Shown in pieces: positions 9,401 through 17,870 of a stretch of DNA of 64,000 bases. The notes below the pieces were generated by a model, which searched no databases, was not told the DNA's origin, and saw only the letters and a list, made by a program, of their open reading frames with translations. This DNA comes from Bacteroides fragilis NCTC 9343. GTDB lineage: Bacteria > Bacteroidota > Bacteroidia > Bacteroidales > Bacteroidaceae. The DNA is taken from NCBI RefSeq assembly GCF_000025985.1, contig NC_003228.3, positions 3,162,001 to 3,226,000 on the forward strand, given 5' to 3'. Every line of letters begins with the position of its first letter. Position 1 is the first letter of the stretch. The position numbers were made by a program, and so were the translations under genes.

Positions 9401-10513
9401 TTATTCCTCTACGACATAAACCACCTCGTGGGCTTCTGTCAACTGAGGAACTTCCAACCTACCTAACATCTTATCCAGAACCGTTTCCGGAACTTCATAT
9501 TCGCGTGTACTGTTCTGTCGCCGCCAGACTGAATAAGGTTTCTCTATATAGACTATTTTAACCCGTGCCCCATACGTAATGAACAAGTCGATCAACTGAG
9601 TACGCCTTTGACGGCTCACGTTGGTAGCATTCCAAATGAAGTCCTGTCCCTTGCGAAGATAGATCCGGGCCTGTTCTTTAGCAGTTTGTGCCACCCAGCC
9701 ATTGGCCGCTTTGTCAGTGGGACTAAACTTATGTTTACGCCGGATGGCATCCAAACTGACAACCGGCATATCGGCACATCGAGATTCGATATAATAGTCT
9801 TTTCCCATACCGGGCAGACCTACAAGCAATGTTACCCCACATTTAAAATCATCGTGGGGAACATAATCGATATAGGATCGGGGTGTATGAAAGTAGTGAA
9901 AACGGGCTGTGCCATTGGCAAATTCCCGTGCCTTTCCCCAACATTGCTGCTCCCGACAGAACATCTCAAAAAATTCGGTAGCCTCCAGCAACACTTCTTT
10001 GTCTGTACTGATACGTCCGCAAATATCGGCAACAGTCAATTGTTTCAGCAACGAGGTGTCCAGCCTCAGCGAAGCCTCACAAGCACGCTTTAAAGGATCT
10101 TCGCGTTCCATCAACCAAATAGGCAGACCATGATGGCGTACCAGTGAAGCTATATGCTCGCGTATATTGAAAGGAGCAGGTATATCTCTATAAAGAAGAG
10201 TACGGACAGTAGTCTCCCCACGTTTAGCATGGTTCTTAGAGGTAACCTGTCCATTACCCTCATCGACTGAAGTCGAACGTTTTTCCACATCGTGAAGCAA
10301 AGCGGCTGCCCAAAGTATTTCCCGTTCCTGTTCCGGAAGCATCGGATAGGCAGGTTGTCGCAGCAATGCTTCGAGCACCATGCGGGTATGTACAGCCACA
10401 CTTCCTTCGGCATGATGCACCGTATGCTGAGGAACTTGGTTCATATCCCGTACCCACCCGAACTGTTGTTCCAACGAGTTCCAGTCTTTCCGTTCGCTCA
10501 ATTTCCAAATCAT
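9401..10513 (-). CDS. HD-domain phosphohydrolase / P-loop polynucleotide kinase fusion (RNA end healing)
   Basis: A 370-aa two-domain protein. The N-terminal half (about 20-200) is an HD domain: histidines near 33/34 and 42, His74-Asp75 in LLHDVEK, HH at 127/128, and an Asp in VADICGR. The C-terminal half (about 225-345) is a P-loop kinase domain with GLPGMGKD (232-239), then DAIRRKHKF and IWNATNVSRQRR, resembling polynucleotide kinase domains of the T4 Pnk type. The residue after the P-loop lysine is Asp, not Ser/Thr, as in some dNMP and phosphomevalonate kinases. Its start overlaps the RNA ligase stop by four bases. The inferred job is to restore 5'-phosphate and clear 3'-phosphate or cyclic phosphate ends for that ligase. 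The activity of the HD half is not established from sequence. Confidence 0.8.
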   Translation of the reverse strand: MIWKLSERKDWNSLEQQFGWVRDMNQVPQHTVHHAEGSVAVHTRMVLEALLRQPAYPMLPEQEREILWAAALLHDVEKRSTSVDEGNGQVTSKNHAKRGETTVRTLLYRDIPAPFNIREHIASLVRHHGLPIWLMEREDPLKRACEASLRLDTSLLKQLTVADICGRISTDKEVLLEATEFFEMFCREQQCWGKAREFANGTARFHYFHTPRSYIDYVPHDDFKCGVTLLVGLPGMGKDYYIESRCADMPVVSLDAIRRKHKFSPTDKAANGWVAQTAKEQARIYLRKGQDFIWNATNVSRQRRTQLIDLFITYGARVKIVYIEKPYSVWRRQNSTREYEVPETVLDKMLGRLEVPQLTEAHEVVYVVEE

Positions 10514-11223
10514 CGATTACCTCCTTTCTCTTGTTTCAACTCCCATACCAGACGGGCACGTTTCCAATGACGTGTCCAATGCTCCCCTGTTTGTACATGA
10601 CCTTTACGGACATACTTAAACACATTGTGGGCAAAATCGGCAGTAGCATATTCACCGATATTCCGGGTAACCACTCCTTCCCGGGTACAGTCCAGACCGG
10701 TCAGTGCATCACAGGAGCCGAAGACACTCGGCTCCTGCGCCAAACAGACAACATGCTGTTCCAAAGATGCTACTGTTAATCCGTCCACGCACTCCGTGCA
10801 CAATTCGGGCACGGTTGGCAAATCGAACAGTGCAGCATAAAATTTCACTTCATCCCATGACAGCCATTTGTCCAGGCAACGGACAGCAAATACATAAAAA
10901 TGTGTTTCCAGCCGCTTATACTCAATGGAATGAACGGCATACAGATTTTCACCGAACAGTTCAATATCTCCCAGATCGTTTCTCAGCAACTCCCAGCGTT
11001 GACGCAACTGGCTTGTCCATGGCGAAGTGGTAGGTGCGACATGCGAACGGGCAAAGACTCCATATCTGCTCAAACAATTATTCTCTCCATCCAGCTTCTC
11101 GGTATGCACCAAGGTGCTTATCTTCCGGATATCTTCCCAATATGTATGATTGATCCGGTCGTCACTCGTCGTCCCGGGAGAGAACGGATAGTGATAGGTA
11201 CGACCATATTTTTCTGATAACAT
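10510..11223 (-). CDS. ATP-dependent RNA ligase (nucleotidyltransferase superfamily)
   Basis: A 237-aa protein with the covalent nucleotidyltransferase motifs of RNA ligases. Motif I is EKLDGEN with nucleophile Lys43, motif III is GENLYAVHSI, a motif IIIa-like segment is HFYVFAVRCLDKW, motif IV is REGVVTRN, and motif V is VFKYVRKGH with two lysines. It fits the RNA_ligase family that seals 3'-OH/5'-phosphate nicks after self-adenylation. Length matches a core ligase domain with little extra. It lies 25 bases after prfH and overlaps the healing enzyme gene, so it is the sealing partner of a kinase-ligase repair route. Confidence 0.85.
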   Translation of the reverse strand: MLSEKYGRTYHYPFSPGTTSDDRINHTYWEDIRKISTLVHTEKLDGENNCLSRYGVFARSHVAPTTSPWTSQLRQRWELLRNDLGDIELFGENLYAVHSIEYKRLETHFYVFAVRCLDKWLSWDEVKFYAALFDLPTVPELCTECVDGLTVASLEQHVVCLAQEPSVFGSCDALTGLDCTREGVVTRNIGEYATADFAHNVFKYVRKGHVQTGEHWTRHWKRARLVWELKQEKGGNR

Positions 11224-11248
11224 AGTTTTTTCTTTTAATCGTTAATAC

Positions 11249-11869
11249 TTAAAACCGGAGTTCTTCCTGAATGATCTTCACCGGGTTTCCCCTTTGAAGG
11301 CTGTTGTGATTGCTCCAATTGGTCTGTGCCTGAATCATCGCTTGCTCTATGTTCCAAGCGGTCAGCTTGACCAACAATCGTTCAGTAGCCAGTTTTTTAT
11401 TCTGCCATTGCGAACGCTGGTCGGATGCCACTACACTGATTCCGCTGGGGATATGAACAGCTCTTACGGCAGATTCTGTCTTGTTGACATGTTGCCCTCC
11501 GGGTCCGGACGCCCGTAAGGTTTCATACCGGATATCATCTTCGGTAGCCTCACAACTTTCGGACAGGAGGAAAGTCTGCACACCGACAAACCAGTTCTTC
11601 CGCCTGTGATGAATCCGATACGGGCTACGGGCAATCCATAGCACAGTCCCTTCCCATTCGTCAGCCAATACATCGCAACCTGCACCTTCGAGTGCAACGA
11701 CTACCGACAACAAAGTGCGATTGACAGGACCAGTCTCTTTTTCCAGGATTTCTACTCTCAATTTCCGTTTCTGTGCTTCTCTCAATATTTTTTCGAGTAC
11801 CAAAGCCACTACACGACAACACTCTACAGGACCACGTCCTGAAGTGATTTGTAAATACGTCTTTTCCAT
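11249..11869 (-). CDS. prfH: Release-factor homologue PrfH
   Basis: A 206-aa class I release factor relative. It carries the peptidyl-tRNA hydrolysis loop SGPGGQHVNKTESAVR with GGQ at 124-126 and the following VVASDQRSQWQNK stretch. It is much shorter than RF1/RF2 and lacks their stop-codon-reading domain. Known biology: PrfH is encoded next to an RtcB and the E. coli-type pair rescues and repairs ribosomes cut in the 16S decoding centre. Here rtcB ends only four bases upstream, so the pairing is preserved. The N-terminal part (1-110) differs from ArfB/RF and probably mediates recognition of the damaged ribosome (inference). Confidence 0.9.
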   Translation of the reverse strand: MEKTYLQITSGRGPVECCRVVALVLEKILREAQKRKLRVEILEKETGPVNRTLLSVVVALEGAGCDVLADEWEGTVLWIARSPYRIHHRRKNWFVGVQTFLLSESCEATEDDIRYETLRASGPGGQHVNKTESAVRAVHIPSGISVVASDQRSQWQNKKLATERLLVKLTAWNIEQAMIQAQTNWSNHNSLQRGNPVKIIQEELRF

Positions 11870-11873
11870 TATC

Positions 11874-13271
11874 CTATTCTTTATTCATTCGTACGATGCA
11901 GGGCATGAAGGTACCTTGGACTTCAACCAGTTCCTCCTGGGTTTTCATCACCCGGTCAATATCCTTGTAAGCCAACGGCATTTCTTCGACACTGCCACCA
12001 ATCAGCGTGACTCCGGCCTGAGAAAGATACTTTCTCAATGCCGACCGGGTAAAGTTGTCTTTTGCCTTTTGGCGGGACATAGCTCGTCCCGCTCCATGCG
12101 AGGCAGAACAAAGGGCCTCACTTATCCCTTTACCACATACCAAATAACCGGGCGTTGCCATACTTCCGGGGATCAGTCCCGGTTGGCCTTTCTGTGCAGG
12201 TGTTGCTCCTTTACGATACACAATGGCTGTCTGTCCGGGAGCGATTTCCTCTTTCCATGCAAAATTGTGGTGATTGTTCACATTGGCCAAAGGTTTCAGC
12301 CCCAAAGCTTTTGACAAATTCAGATGAATCCGCTCATGGCAGGCACGAGCATAATCACCCGCTAAATTCATACTAAGCCAGTATTCCTGTCCTTCTTCCG
12401 TATCCAACCCCAGCCAGGCAAAGTGCTGAGCCTCGCGAGGCAGACGGCAGAGGTCGCGTGCCAGCATACTATAGTGTTTGGCAATGGCAGCACCCAAACC
12501 ACGCGAACCGGAATGGGACAGCAAAGCCACGTAGTTTCCTTCCGGAACGCCCAAGACATTACCGGCCTGTAAGCTCATCTTACCAAATTCCACAAAATGA
12601 TTTCCACCACCGGAGCTACCTAATTGCCGTACCGCCTTGCCATGAAGTCCTCTCAACAATTCGGTCATTCGGAACTCTTCTCTGTCAAGCACCTCATGCT
12701 CTTGTGCAAAAGACAATCCGCCATCCATGCCAAAATGAGTAAACTCCTTCAGCGCTTCTTTAATATGGTGCGAATAGCGTTTCAGAAAATCCTCCCCGGC
12801 ATCAAACAGGGTGAGATTCATCCGACAACCGATATCAACCCCCACAGCATACGGGATAACCGCATGATCTGTAGCCAATACTCCCCCTATCGGTAACCCG
12901 TAACCGGCATGTGCATCGGGCATCAATGCTCCGGCAAGAGTAATCGGCAGCCGCATGGCGAGATTCATCTGCTGTTTGGCTAATGTTTCAATGTACTTGC
13001 TTCCATATGTTTTATAACCCAAGGGCTCATCAAGTAAATCATACGGCGTCAATCTTTTTTCGATAAATACAGGAGAAAGATGTTCGGCCAGTTTACTCCA
13101 TATCTCACTGTTTTTATATACCTCGGGATTCTTGAGAATATCGCCCAAGGCGGCTAATATCTGCTCTTTTGTTTCGTGTTTACAATATTTGCCAACGAGA
13201 GCAACAGCCAGACTACGAGCTACATTATCTCTATATCCCAGTTTACTTAAATCTTTTAAACGTATTCCCAT
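11874..13271 (-). CDS. rtcB: RtcB-family RNA ligase (3'-phosphate/cyclic phosphate to 5'-OH)
   Basis: A 465-aa GTP- and Mn2+-dependent RNA-splicing ligase. Conserved RtcB segments are in order: DAHAGYGLPIGG, VGVDIGCRMN (metal Cys), LGSSGGGNHFVEFG, LSHSGSRGLG, NVNNHHNFAW, GSMATPGYLV, and SASHGAGRAMSR with the histidine that becomes guanylylated. I chose the ATG at 13271 (MGIRLKDLSKLGYRDN), where family members begin. The longer frame to 13325 would use a TTG. It is the first gene of the operon and is followed by prfH, so it belongs to the PrfH-linked RtcB branch dedicated to rRNA repair rather than tRNA splicing (inference). A leader of roughly 320 bases precedes it. Confidence 0.92.
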   Translation of the reverse strand: MGIRLKDLSKLGYRDNVARSLAVALVGKYCKHETKEQILAALGDILKNPEVYKNSEIWSKLAEHLSPVFIEKRLTPYDLLDEPLGYKTYGSKYIETLAKQQMNLAMRLPITLAGALMPDAHAGYGLPIGGVLATDHAVIPYAVGVDIGCRMNLTLFDAGEDFLKRYSHHIKEALKEFTHFGMDGGLSFAQEHEVLDREEFRMTELLRGLHGKAVRQLGSSGGGNHFVEFGKMSLQAGNVLGVPEGNYVALLSHSGSRGLGAAIAKHYSMLARDLCRLPREAQHFAWLGLDTEEGQEYWLSMNLAGDYARACHERIHLNLSKALGLKPLANVNNHHNFAWKEEIAPGQTAIVYRKGATPAQKGQPGLIPGSMATPGYLVCGKGISEALCSASHGAGRAMSRQKAKDNFTRSALRKYLSQAGVTLIGGSVEEMPLAYKDIDRVMKTQEELVEVQGTFMPCIVRMNKE

Positions 13272-13420
13272 ACTGTTTTTTCCATTCGCATACAAGACAC
13301 CGGTTGCCTGCCATTGGACAGACAAAAGACAATATGCGAGATACCAATACTTTAGAAAAGGATATAACCACTCCTCTTCACAGCATTGAGGTGAATAATA
13401 AATAAATTAAATGTGATTGT

Positions 13421-13517
13421 GGAACTAATCAACTTGCATCGCCAGCAGCAGAATTGCGACGCATACTAAAAGATATAGTTATAAAGACCCATCCTCCCGA
13501 TGGGGCAACTTAGTTCC
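13421..13517 (-). ncRNA. Cloverleaf-like structured RNA in the rtcB operon leader
   Basis: Read on the minus strand, an 8-bp perfect closing helix pairs GGAACTAA (13517-13510) with TTAGTTCC (13428-13421). Inside are three hairpins: CCCATC/GATGGG (13504-13499 with 13493-13488, loop of 5); ACTA/TAGT (13479-13476 with 13468-13465, loop of 7); and GCGTCGC/GCGATGC (13462-13456 with 13442-13436, one G-U, loop of 13). The layout resembles a tRNA-like cloverleaf but has no T-loop consensus or CCA end. The promoter upstream of it predicts transcription in this direction. It could be a processed RNA, a Y-RNA-like scaffold or a regulatory leader. The helices are seen; the function is unknown. Confidence 0.55.
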
Positions 13518-13553
13518 GATACTGAAGATATTATTTCTCTGACATAATTAAAA

Positions 13554-13576
13554 ACCCTTTCCATCATTTAAAGGGT
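13554..13576. other. Small hairpin near the start of the rtcB leader
   Basis: ACCCTTT and AAAGGGT form a 7-bp stem with a 9-base loop, about 15-35 bases after the expected transcription start of the rtcB operon. It may protect the 5' end or block early elongation. Confidence 0.4.
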
Positions 13577-13597
13577 GAATACTCTGTTTATCGGCGG

Positions 13598-13628
13598 CAA
13601 AAGTAATGGTTCTTTTGATTTTCACAAA
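13598..13628 (-). promoter_or_regulatory. Promoter of the rtcB-prfH RNA-repair operon
   Basis: Minus-strand -7 box TACTTTTG (13605-13598) and TTTG at -33 (13628-13625), separated by 19 bases, fit the Bacteroides consensus exactly. The start point is expected near 13591. No sigma54-type GG/GC promoter, as used for E. coli rtcBA, is seen. Confidence 0.65.
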
Positions 13629-13836
13629 ACGAAAAGACATTTTTTTTCAGGCACAGTAGTGATATTTATAGAAAAACGGCACGAATCACTTCGCACCGCT
13701 CCTATTGCTAACTCGCGCCAAAGGTTCCCGCCTCACAGCGTCCGCCTCCGGAGATTTATTTTTAAATGCATGAAGCGGTTAGCGTTAATCTTTATATTGT
13801 CGATGCAAAATTACCGTTTTTCTCCCTATCATTCAC

Positions 13837-13844
13837 TATCTTTG
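13837..13844 (+). promoter_or_regulatory. -7 box of the Na+/H+ antiporter gene
   Basis: TATCTTTG lies 27 bases before the ATG at 13871. The rest of the gap between the rtcB promoter and this box (13629-13836) shows no recognisable feature. Confidence 0.6.
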
Positions 13845-13870
13845 CACCTCAAAATTTTAAGAACTATTCA

Positions 13871-15172
13871 ATGATAAACGAAGAAAAGATACATAAAAGC
13901 ACTTCCGGATGGTGGGCACTCAGCCCTTTATTTGTATTCTTGTGTCTCTATTTGGTCACTTCTATCCTGGTGAACGATTTCTACAAAGTACCTATAACGG
14001 TAGCCTTCCTGATTTCATCATGCTACGCCATTGCCATCACGCGAGGACTGAATCTGGAACAACGGATCTATCAATTTTCAGTAGGAGCTTCCAATAAAAA
14101 CATCATGCTGATGGTGTGGATATTCATCCTGGCAGGAGCCTTTGCACAAAGTGCCAAGCAAATGGGAGCCATTGACGCTACGGTAAACCTGACACTCCAT
14201 ATTTTGCCGGATAACCTTTTATTGGCAGGCATCTTTCTGGCCTCTTGCTTCATTTCGCTATCCATCGGTACCAGTGTAGGCACTATCGTGGCTCTGACTC
14301 CTGTCGCTATCGGGTTGGCAGAGAAAACCGGAATCGATCTGCCCTTCATGGTAGCAGTGGTAGTGGGCGGCTCCTTTTTCGGTGACAATCTATCGTTTAT
14401 CTCCGATACAACCATTGCTTCGACCAAGACTCAAGGATGCGTCATGCGCGATAAGTTTCGGGTCAACTCCATGATTGTGGTACCTGCCGCACTGGTCGTA
14501 TTGGGTATCTATATCTTTCAGGGGCTTTCAGTCTCTGCCCCGCCACTGGTGCAGGAGATTGAATGGGTCAAAGTGATCCCCTACCTTATCGTATTGGGAA
14601 CGGCCATAGCCGGAATGAATGTTATGCTGGTTTTGATAATAGGTATCTTTACCAGCGGTGTTATCGGTATTGCTACAGGCAGCCTCGGATTCTTCGACTG
14701 GTTTGGTGCTATGGGGACGGGGATCACCGGAATGGGCGAACTGATTATTATTACCTTACTGGCAGGCGGAATGCTTGAGACGATCCGTTACAATGGAGGA
14801 ATAGATTTCATTATCCGCAAATTGACCCGCCACGTAAACGGAAAGCGGGGAGCGGAACTCAGTATTGCCGCTTTGGTAAGCATCGCCAATCTTTGTACGG
14901 CTAATAATACGATTGCCATCATCACTACCGGACCGATTGCCAAAGATATTGCAAAAAAATTTCAATTGGACCGGAGAAAAACGGCAAGTATCCTCGACAC
15001 ATTCTCGTGCCTGATACAAGGCATCATCCCTTATGGAGCACAAATGCTGATTGCTGCCGGACTGGCACAGATTTCCCCGCTCAGCATCATCGGGAATCTG
15101 TATTATCCGTTTACAATGGGTATTTGCGCACTATTGGCCATCCTATTCCGGTATCCGAGAAAGTATTCCTGA
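13871..15172 (+). CDS. Na+/H+ antiporter, NhaC family
   Basis: A 433-aa inner-membrane antiporter with about 11 hydrophobic helices. The family core GTSVGTIVALTPVAIG and GGSFFGDNLSFISDTTIAST is clear, as is a second half with NGGIDFIIRK and ANLCTANNTIAI. NhaC-type proteins exchange external H+ for internal Na+ (some exchange malate/lactate). The start was moved from an upstream frame at 13766 to the ATG at 13871 because the longer version would span the promoter. It stands alone, convergent with the TPR regulator. Confidence 0.9.
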   Translation: MINEEKIHKSTSGWWALSPLFVFLCLYLVTSILVNDFYKVPITVAFLISSCYAIAITRGLNLEQRIYQFSVGASNKNIMLMVWIFILAGAFAQSAKQMGAIDATVNLTLHILPDNLLLAGIFLASCFISLSIGTSVGTIVALTPVAIGLAEKTGIDLPFMVAVVVGGSFFGDNLSFISDTTIASTKTQGCVMRDKFRVNSMIVVPAALVVLGIYIFQGLSVSAPPLVQEIEWVKVIPYLIVLGTAIAGMNVMLVLIIGIFTSGVIGIATGSLGFFDWFGAMGTGITGMGELIIITLLAGGMLETIRYNGGIDFIIRKLTRHVNGKRGAELSIAALVSIANLCTANNTIAIITTGPIAKDIAKKFQLDRRKTASILDTFSCLIQGIIPYGAQMLIAAGLAQISPLSIIGNLYYPFTMGICALLAILFRYPRKYS

Positions 15173-15184
15173 ATAAAGCCCAAC

Positions 15185-17143
15185 CTACTTTTTGATATTT
15201 TGCAAATAGGCTTCAAGAGATTCATCTTTGCCCAATCCCAGTTTCTTGCGTATCCGGCTACGGCCGGAATTCACGCTGGCACGCGAAATCCCCAAAGCGA
15301 GAGCTATTTCATCAGTGCTCTGATTCAACCGGATCAACATACAAAGCAATTCGTCATTACGGGTCAACTCGGGACATTGACAACGCAATACAGGTAAATA
15401 GTGGGGATAAAGTGCTGCGAACGACTGACGGAACCGTATCTCGTCATCCCCACTCAGCAGCATCGGGTTCAGTTTCTGGCGCACATTATCAATCACGTCC
15501 GCATGTGCCACCTTCTCTAATTCGTTATTGAGAGATTCGTAGCGCCCGTTCAGTTCCTGATGGATGGAAATCAGACGGGAAAGCCGCTCTCTATGGAGAT
15601 GTGCTTCACGCCGGTAATGGCGGCGGCGTTGTAACATATATACCACTACCAGTCCCAACAACATGAAAAGCAATACAACCACAATTCCAATGTAGGTCAA
15701 CGTACGCTCCTTCAATTCGACCTCAGCCATCAATGCACGGTATTCCTGCTCTTTTCGTCCGGTATCGTAACGCACATTGGCCGCAGCGGTATAGCGCAAC
15801 TTGTCTTTTTCATTCAGCGAATCTTGCAAAGCGGCATATCGGGGATAAAACTCCAACATCCTCGAACCCAAATGGCGTGAAGCATAGATTCCCAAAAGTC
15901 CTTTTGCCGCAAAGGCTTCCATTTCATCCCAGTCCATATAGGCAAATTCACAATGCGCTTGTTCCATCATGGCAAGACCACGCTCTTCCTGTCCGTCTCT
16001 TACCAGAGCCAATCCCAGCCAGTATCGGGTGCCTGAATGGGTGGCAGGGCGTACACCGGCACTGTCGGCAAAAATAGCTTCCATATCACGCAGTGCCGCC
16101 GCATTGGAGTCGGGACACATCTGTAACCAATATTTAGCCCGGTCTCTGCGCCACGTCTTTAAACTTCTCTCTCCCATCCGTTGCGCCACTTCTCTCTCTT
16201 TACCCAGATAAAAAGCAGCCGAATCAACCTGTTCCAGATCCATAAAAAAAGAAGAACGCACACGATAGGCCCCGCACAGCGCCATGCTGTCTTCACGGGC
16301 AGCCATCCGAATCACTCTCGCATTGATCTCCAAAGCTTTCTCGGTGAGGGCAAGGGTAGAATATAAGGCAGCAAGATCGGCATAGGCTCGTATCATGCCA
16401 TCCGTAGCAATACCGGGATGTTTATCATACCATTCAACAGCTGCGAGGGACAGATCAACAGCTTTTACATATCGCCCTTCGCGCCTGTAATAGTATCCCA
16501 ACCGTGCCAATATGGCTCCCACATCTTGGGTTTCCCCACCCCGCCGATAAGCCTCTACAGCCCGTTCCTGCATCCGGCACGCTACATTCGGGCGAGCACT
16601 GCTGAAGTGGTAAGCCCACGAAACCATGTGGCAACACAGCATGACGACCGACTGATCGTCCGGTGGCAATAGCACGGCAAAAGAATCGGCCAATGCCTCT
16701 GTGCGTCTATTATCATCCGTCATCAAACTGTTCTGCGCTTCGAAAGCCCAAAGAGGATAAGCACAATATCCCGTCAGAAACGGGTGTCCGGAAAGACGAA
16801 TACTGTCGAGCAACTGTACGGCAGCTTCATAAGCTCCTGTTTTTGATAAAACTTGATTGTACAACGGCATGATACGCAATAATTGTCTGCGAAGTGTATC
16901 CGGATTACCATCCGGATCGGAAGGCATATAGAGAAACATCCCGCTGTAAATGTCCGTGAGCATATCATAACGTCCCGCTTCGAAAAGCGAATCGTGCAGC
17001 CCCATATAATGTTCGATACACTCCCCGGGATGATGGGTCATCCACTCTTTAAAAGAAAGTGGTGTCACTGTGGATGATTGTTTACATCCGACAGGCAAAA
17101 AAAAGAGTAGAATAAACCCAAATATCAAAATACAATATCGCAT
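15185..17143 (-). CDS. TPR-repeat membrane-anchored regulator with C-terminal HTH
   Basis: A 652-aa protein. The N-terminal signal ends in the lipobox-like LPVGC. Residues about 40-450 are helical repeats of the TPR type (for example GAILARLGYYYRREGRYVKAV and ALVRDGQEERGLAMMEQA). A membrane helix follows (IGIVVVLLFMLLGLVVVYML), then a coiled-coil stretch (REAHLHRERLSRL), and a C-terminal LuxR-like helix-turn-helix (LNQSTDEIALALGISRASVN). This architecture is common in Bacteroides. A periplasmic sensor on one side of the membrane and a DNA-binding domain on the other suggest a one-component transmembrane regulator. The start is the ATG at 17143; the frame begins further upstream only with a TTG. 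Target genes are not evident. Confidence 0.82.
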   Translation of the reverse strand: MRYCILIFGFILLFFLPVGCKQSSTVTPLSFKEWMTHHPGECIEHYMGLHDSLFEAGRYDMLTDIYSGMFLYMPSDPDGNPDTLRRQLLRIMPLYNQVLSKTGAYEAAVQLLDSIRLSGHPFLTGYCAYPLWAFEAQNSLMTDDNRRTEALADSFAVLLPPDDQSVVMLCCHMVSWAYHFSSARPNVACRMQERAVEAYRRGGETQDVGAILARLGYYYRREGRYVKAVDLSLAAVEWYDKHPGIATDGMIRAYADLAALYSTLALTEKALEINARVIRMAAREDSMALCGAYRVRSSFFMDLEQVDSAAFYLGKEREVAQRMGERSLKTWRRDRAKYWLQMCPDSNAAALRDMEAIFADSAGVRPATHSGTRYWLGLALVRDGQEERGLAMMEQAHCEFAYMDWDEMEAFAAKGLLGIYASRHLGSRMLEFYPRYAALQDSLNEKDKLRYTAAANVRYDTGRKEQEYRALMAEVELKERTLTYIGIVVVLLFMLLGLVVVYMLQRRRHYRREAHLHRERLSRLISIHQELNGRYESLNNELEKVAHADVIDNVRQKLNPMLLSGDDEIRFRQSFAALYPHYLPVLRCQCPELTRNDELLCMLIRLNQSTDEIALALGISRASVNSGRSRIRKKLGLGKDESLEAYLQNIKK

Positions 17144-17170
17144 ATAAGAAGTACAATAAATGAATGACAG

Positions 17171-17178
17171 CAAATATA
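17171..17178 (-). promoter_or_regulatory. -7 box of the TPR regulator gene
   Basis: Minus-strand TATATTTG, 28 bases before the ATG at 17143. The -33 region is weak. Confidence 0.45.
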
Positions 17179-17355
17179 TGCTATTTGTGCGAGAAGAGAA
17201 CCAACCTCAAAGCGGGAAAGTCCGTATATAGCCTCAAATAACGTGTTTTAAACCAATAATCTATTAAACCATCTATCGTCTTTTCTACCGGACAACTCTC
17301 TTTATGTGTACTTTTGCCCCCATAATCAAGCCCCTTAAAAACTACAAGCAAAACA

Positions 17356-17718
17356 ATGATTAAAGAAAAAGCAACTCCGCATATCGGTCTGGTAACCGAT
17401 CTGACAACAGGACAAATAGACGGAAAAATCACTCCGGGTGGAATGGTTTTAGTTACCGGATGTAATATTAAAATAGAGAACGGAAACAAACCTGTCTGTG
17501 AAGCAATCCAACTCTCCCACCAAAATGGAGAAGTTATCTGCATCGACCCACCGTTCGAAATGAACGAACCGCATATCCTCAAATTCAAGATACCGGATTC
17601 ACTGCCCACCGGAGAATATACGCTAACCATCAAGACTCGTTTCGCAGGTAAGGATAAACGGCTTCTGACCCAAGAACAGACTTTGGTGTACATGCTAAAA
17701 TTAATCAGAGAAGAATAA
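17356..17718 (+). CDS. Stand-alone DUF4469-type domain protein
   Basis: A 120-aa protein matching the Ig-like DUF4469 domain. Landmarks are [20 protein letters not shown], a central [15 protein letters not shown] segment ([13 protein letters not shown]), [18 protein letters not shown] and LKEPR-like [10 protein letters not shown]. In Bacteroides this domain normally sits behind an HU-like DNA-binding domain. Here the HU part is missing and the frame is complete from ATG to TAA, so it looks like a domain-only paralogue rather than a truncated gene. Function unknown; a nucleoid or adaptor role is a guess from the family. Confidence 0.65.
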   Translation: MIKEKATPHIGLVTDLTTGQIDGKITPGGMVLVTGCNIKIENGNKPVCEAIQLSHQNGEVICIDPPFEMNEPHILKFKIPDSLPTGEYTLTIKTRFAGKDKRLLTQEQTLVYMLKLIREE

Positions 17719-17776
17719 TCGGACAGAGTGAAAAAGCTCCGAACATCCCGATAATTATAAAAAAGAACCGGAAGTC

Positions 17777-17807
17777 TTTGTCAATCAAAACAAAACCCTT
17801 ATCTTTG
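17777..17807 (+). promoter_or_regulatory. Promoter of rpsP
   Basis: TTTG at 17777-17780 and TATCTTTG at 17800-17807 with a 19-base spacer is a full-consensus Bacteroides promoter. The start near 17814 leaves a leader of about 57 bases. Confidence 0.75.
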
Positions 17808-17870
17808 CACCCGCTATTACGAGTTAGTAGCATTAATTCAAATCATTCATTAAAAAAACATTTATTTAAA

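Noticed and set aside
13421..13517. Interpretation of the cloverleaf as a normal tRNA gene
   Set aside because: There is no TTCGAAT-type T-loop and no D-arm GCTCAG block, the lower arms are 4-7 bp with a 13-base loop, and the closing stem has 8 bp.
13575..13874. 99-aa frame in front of the NhaC gene
   Set aside because: It spans the rtcB promoter and the NhaC promoter, has a GTG start without a binding site and reads no recognisable domain.
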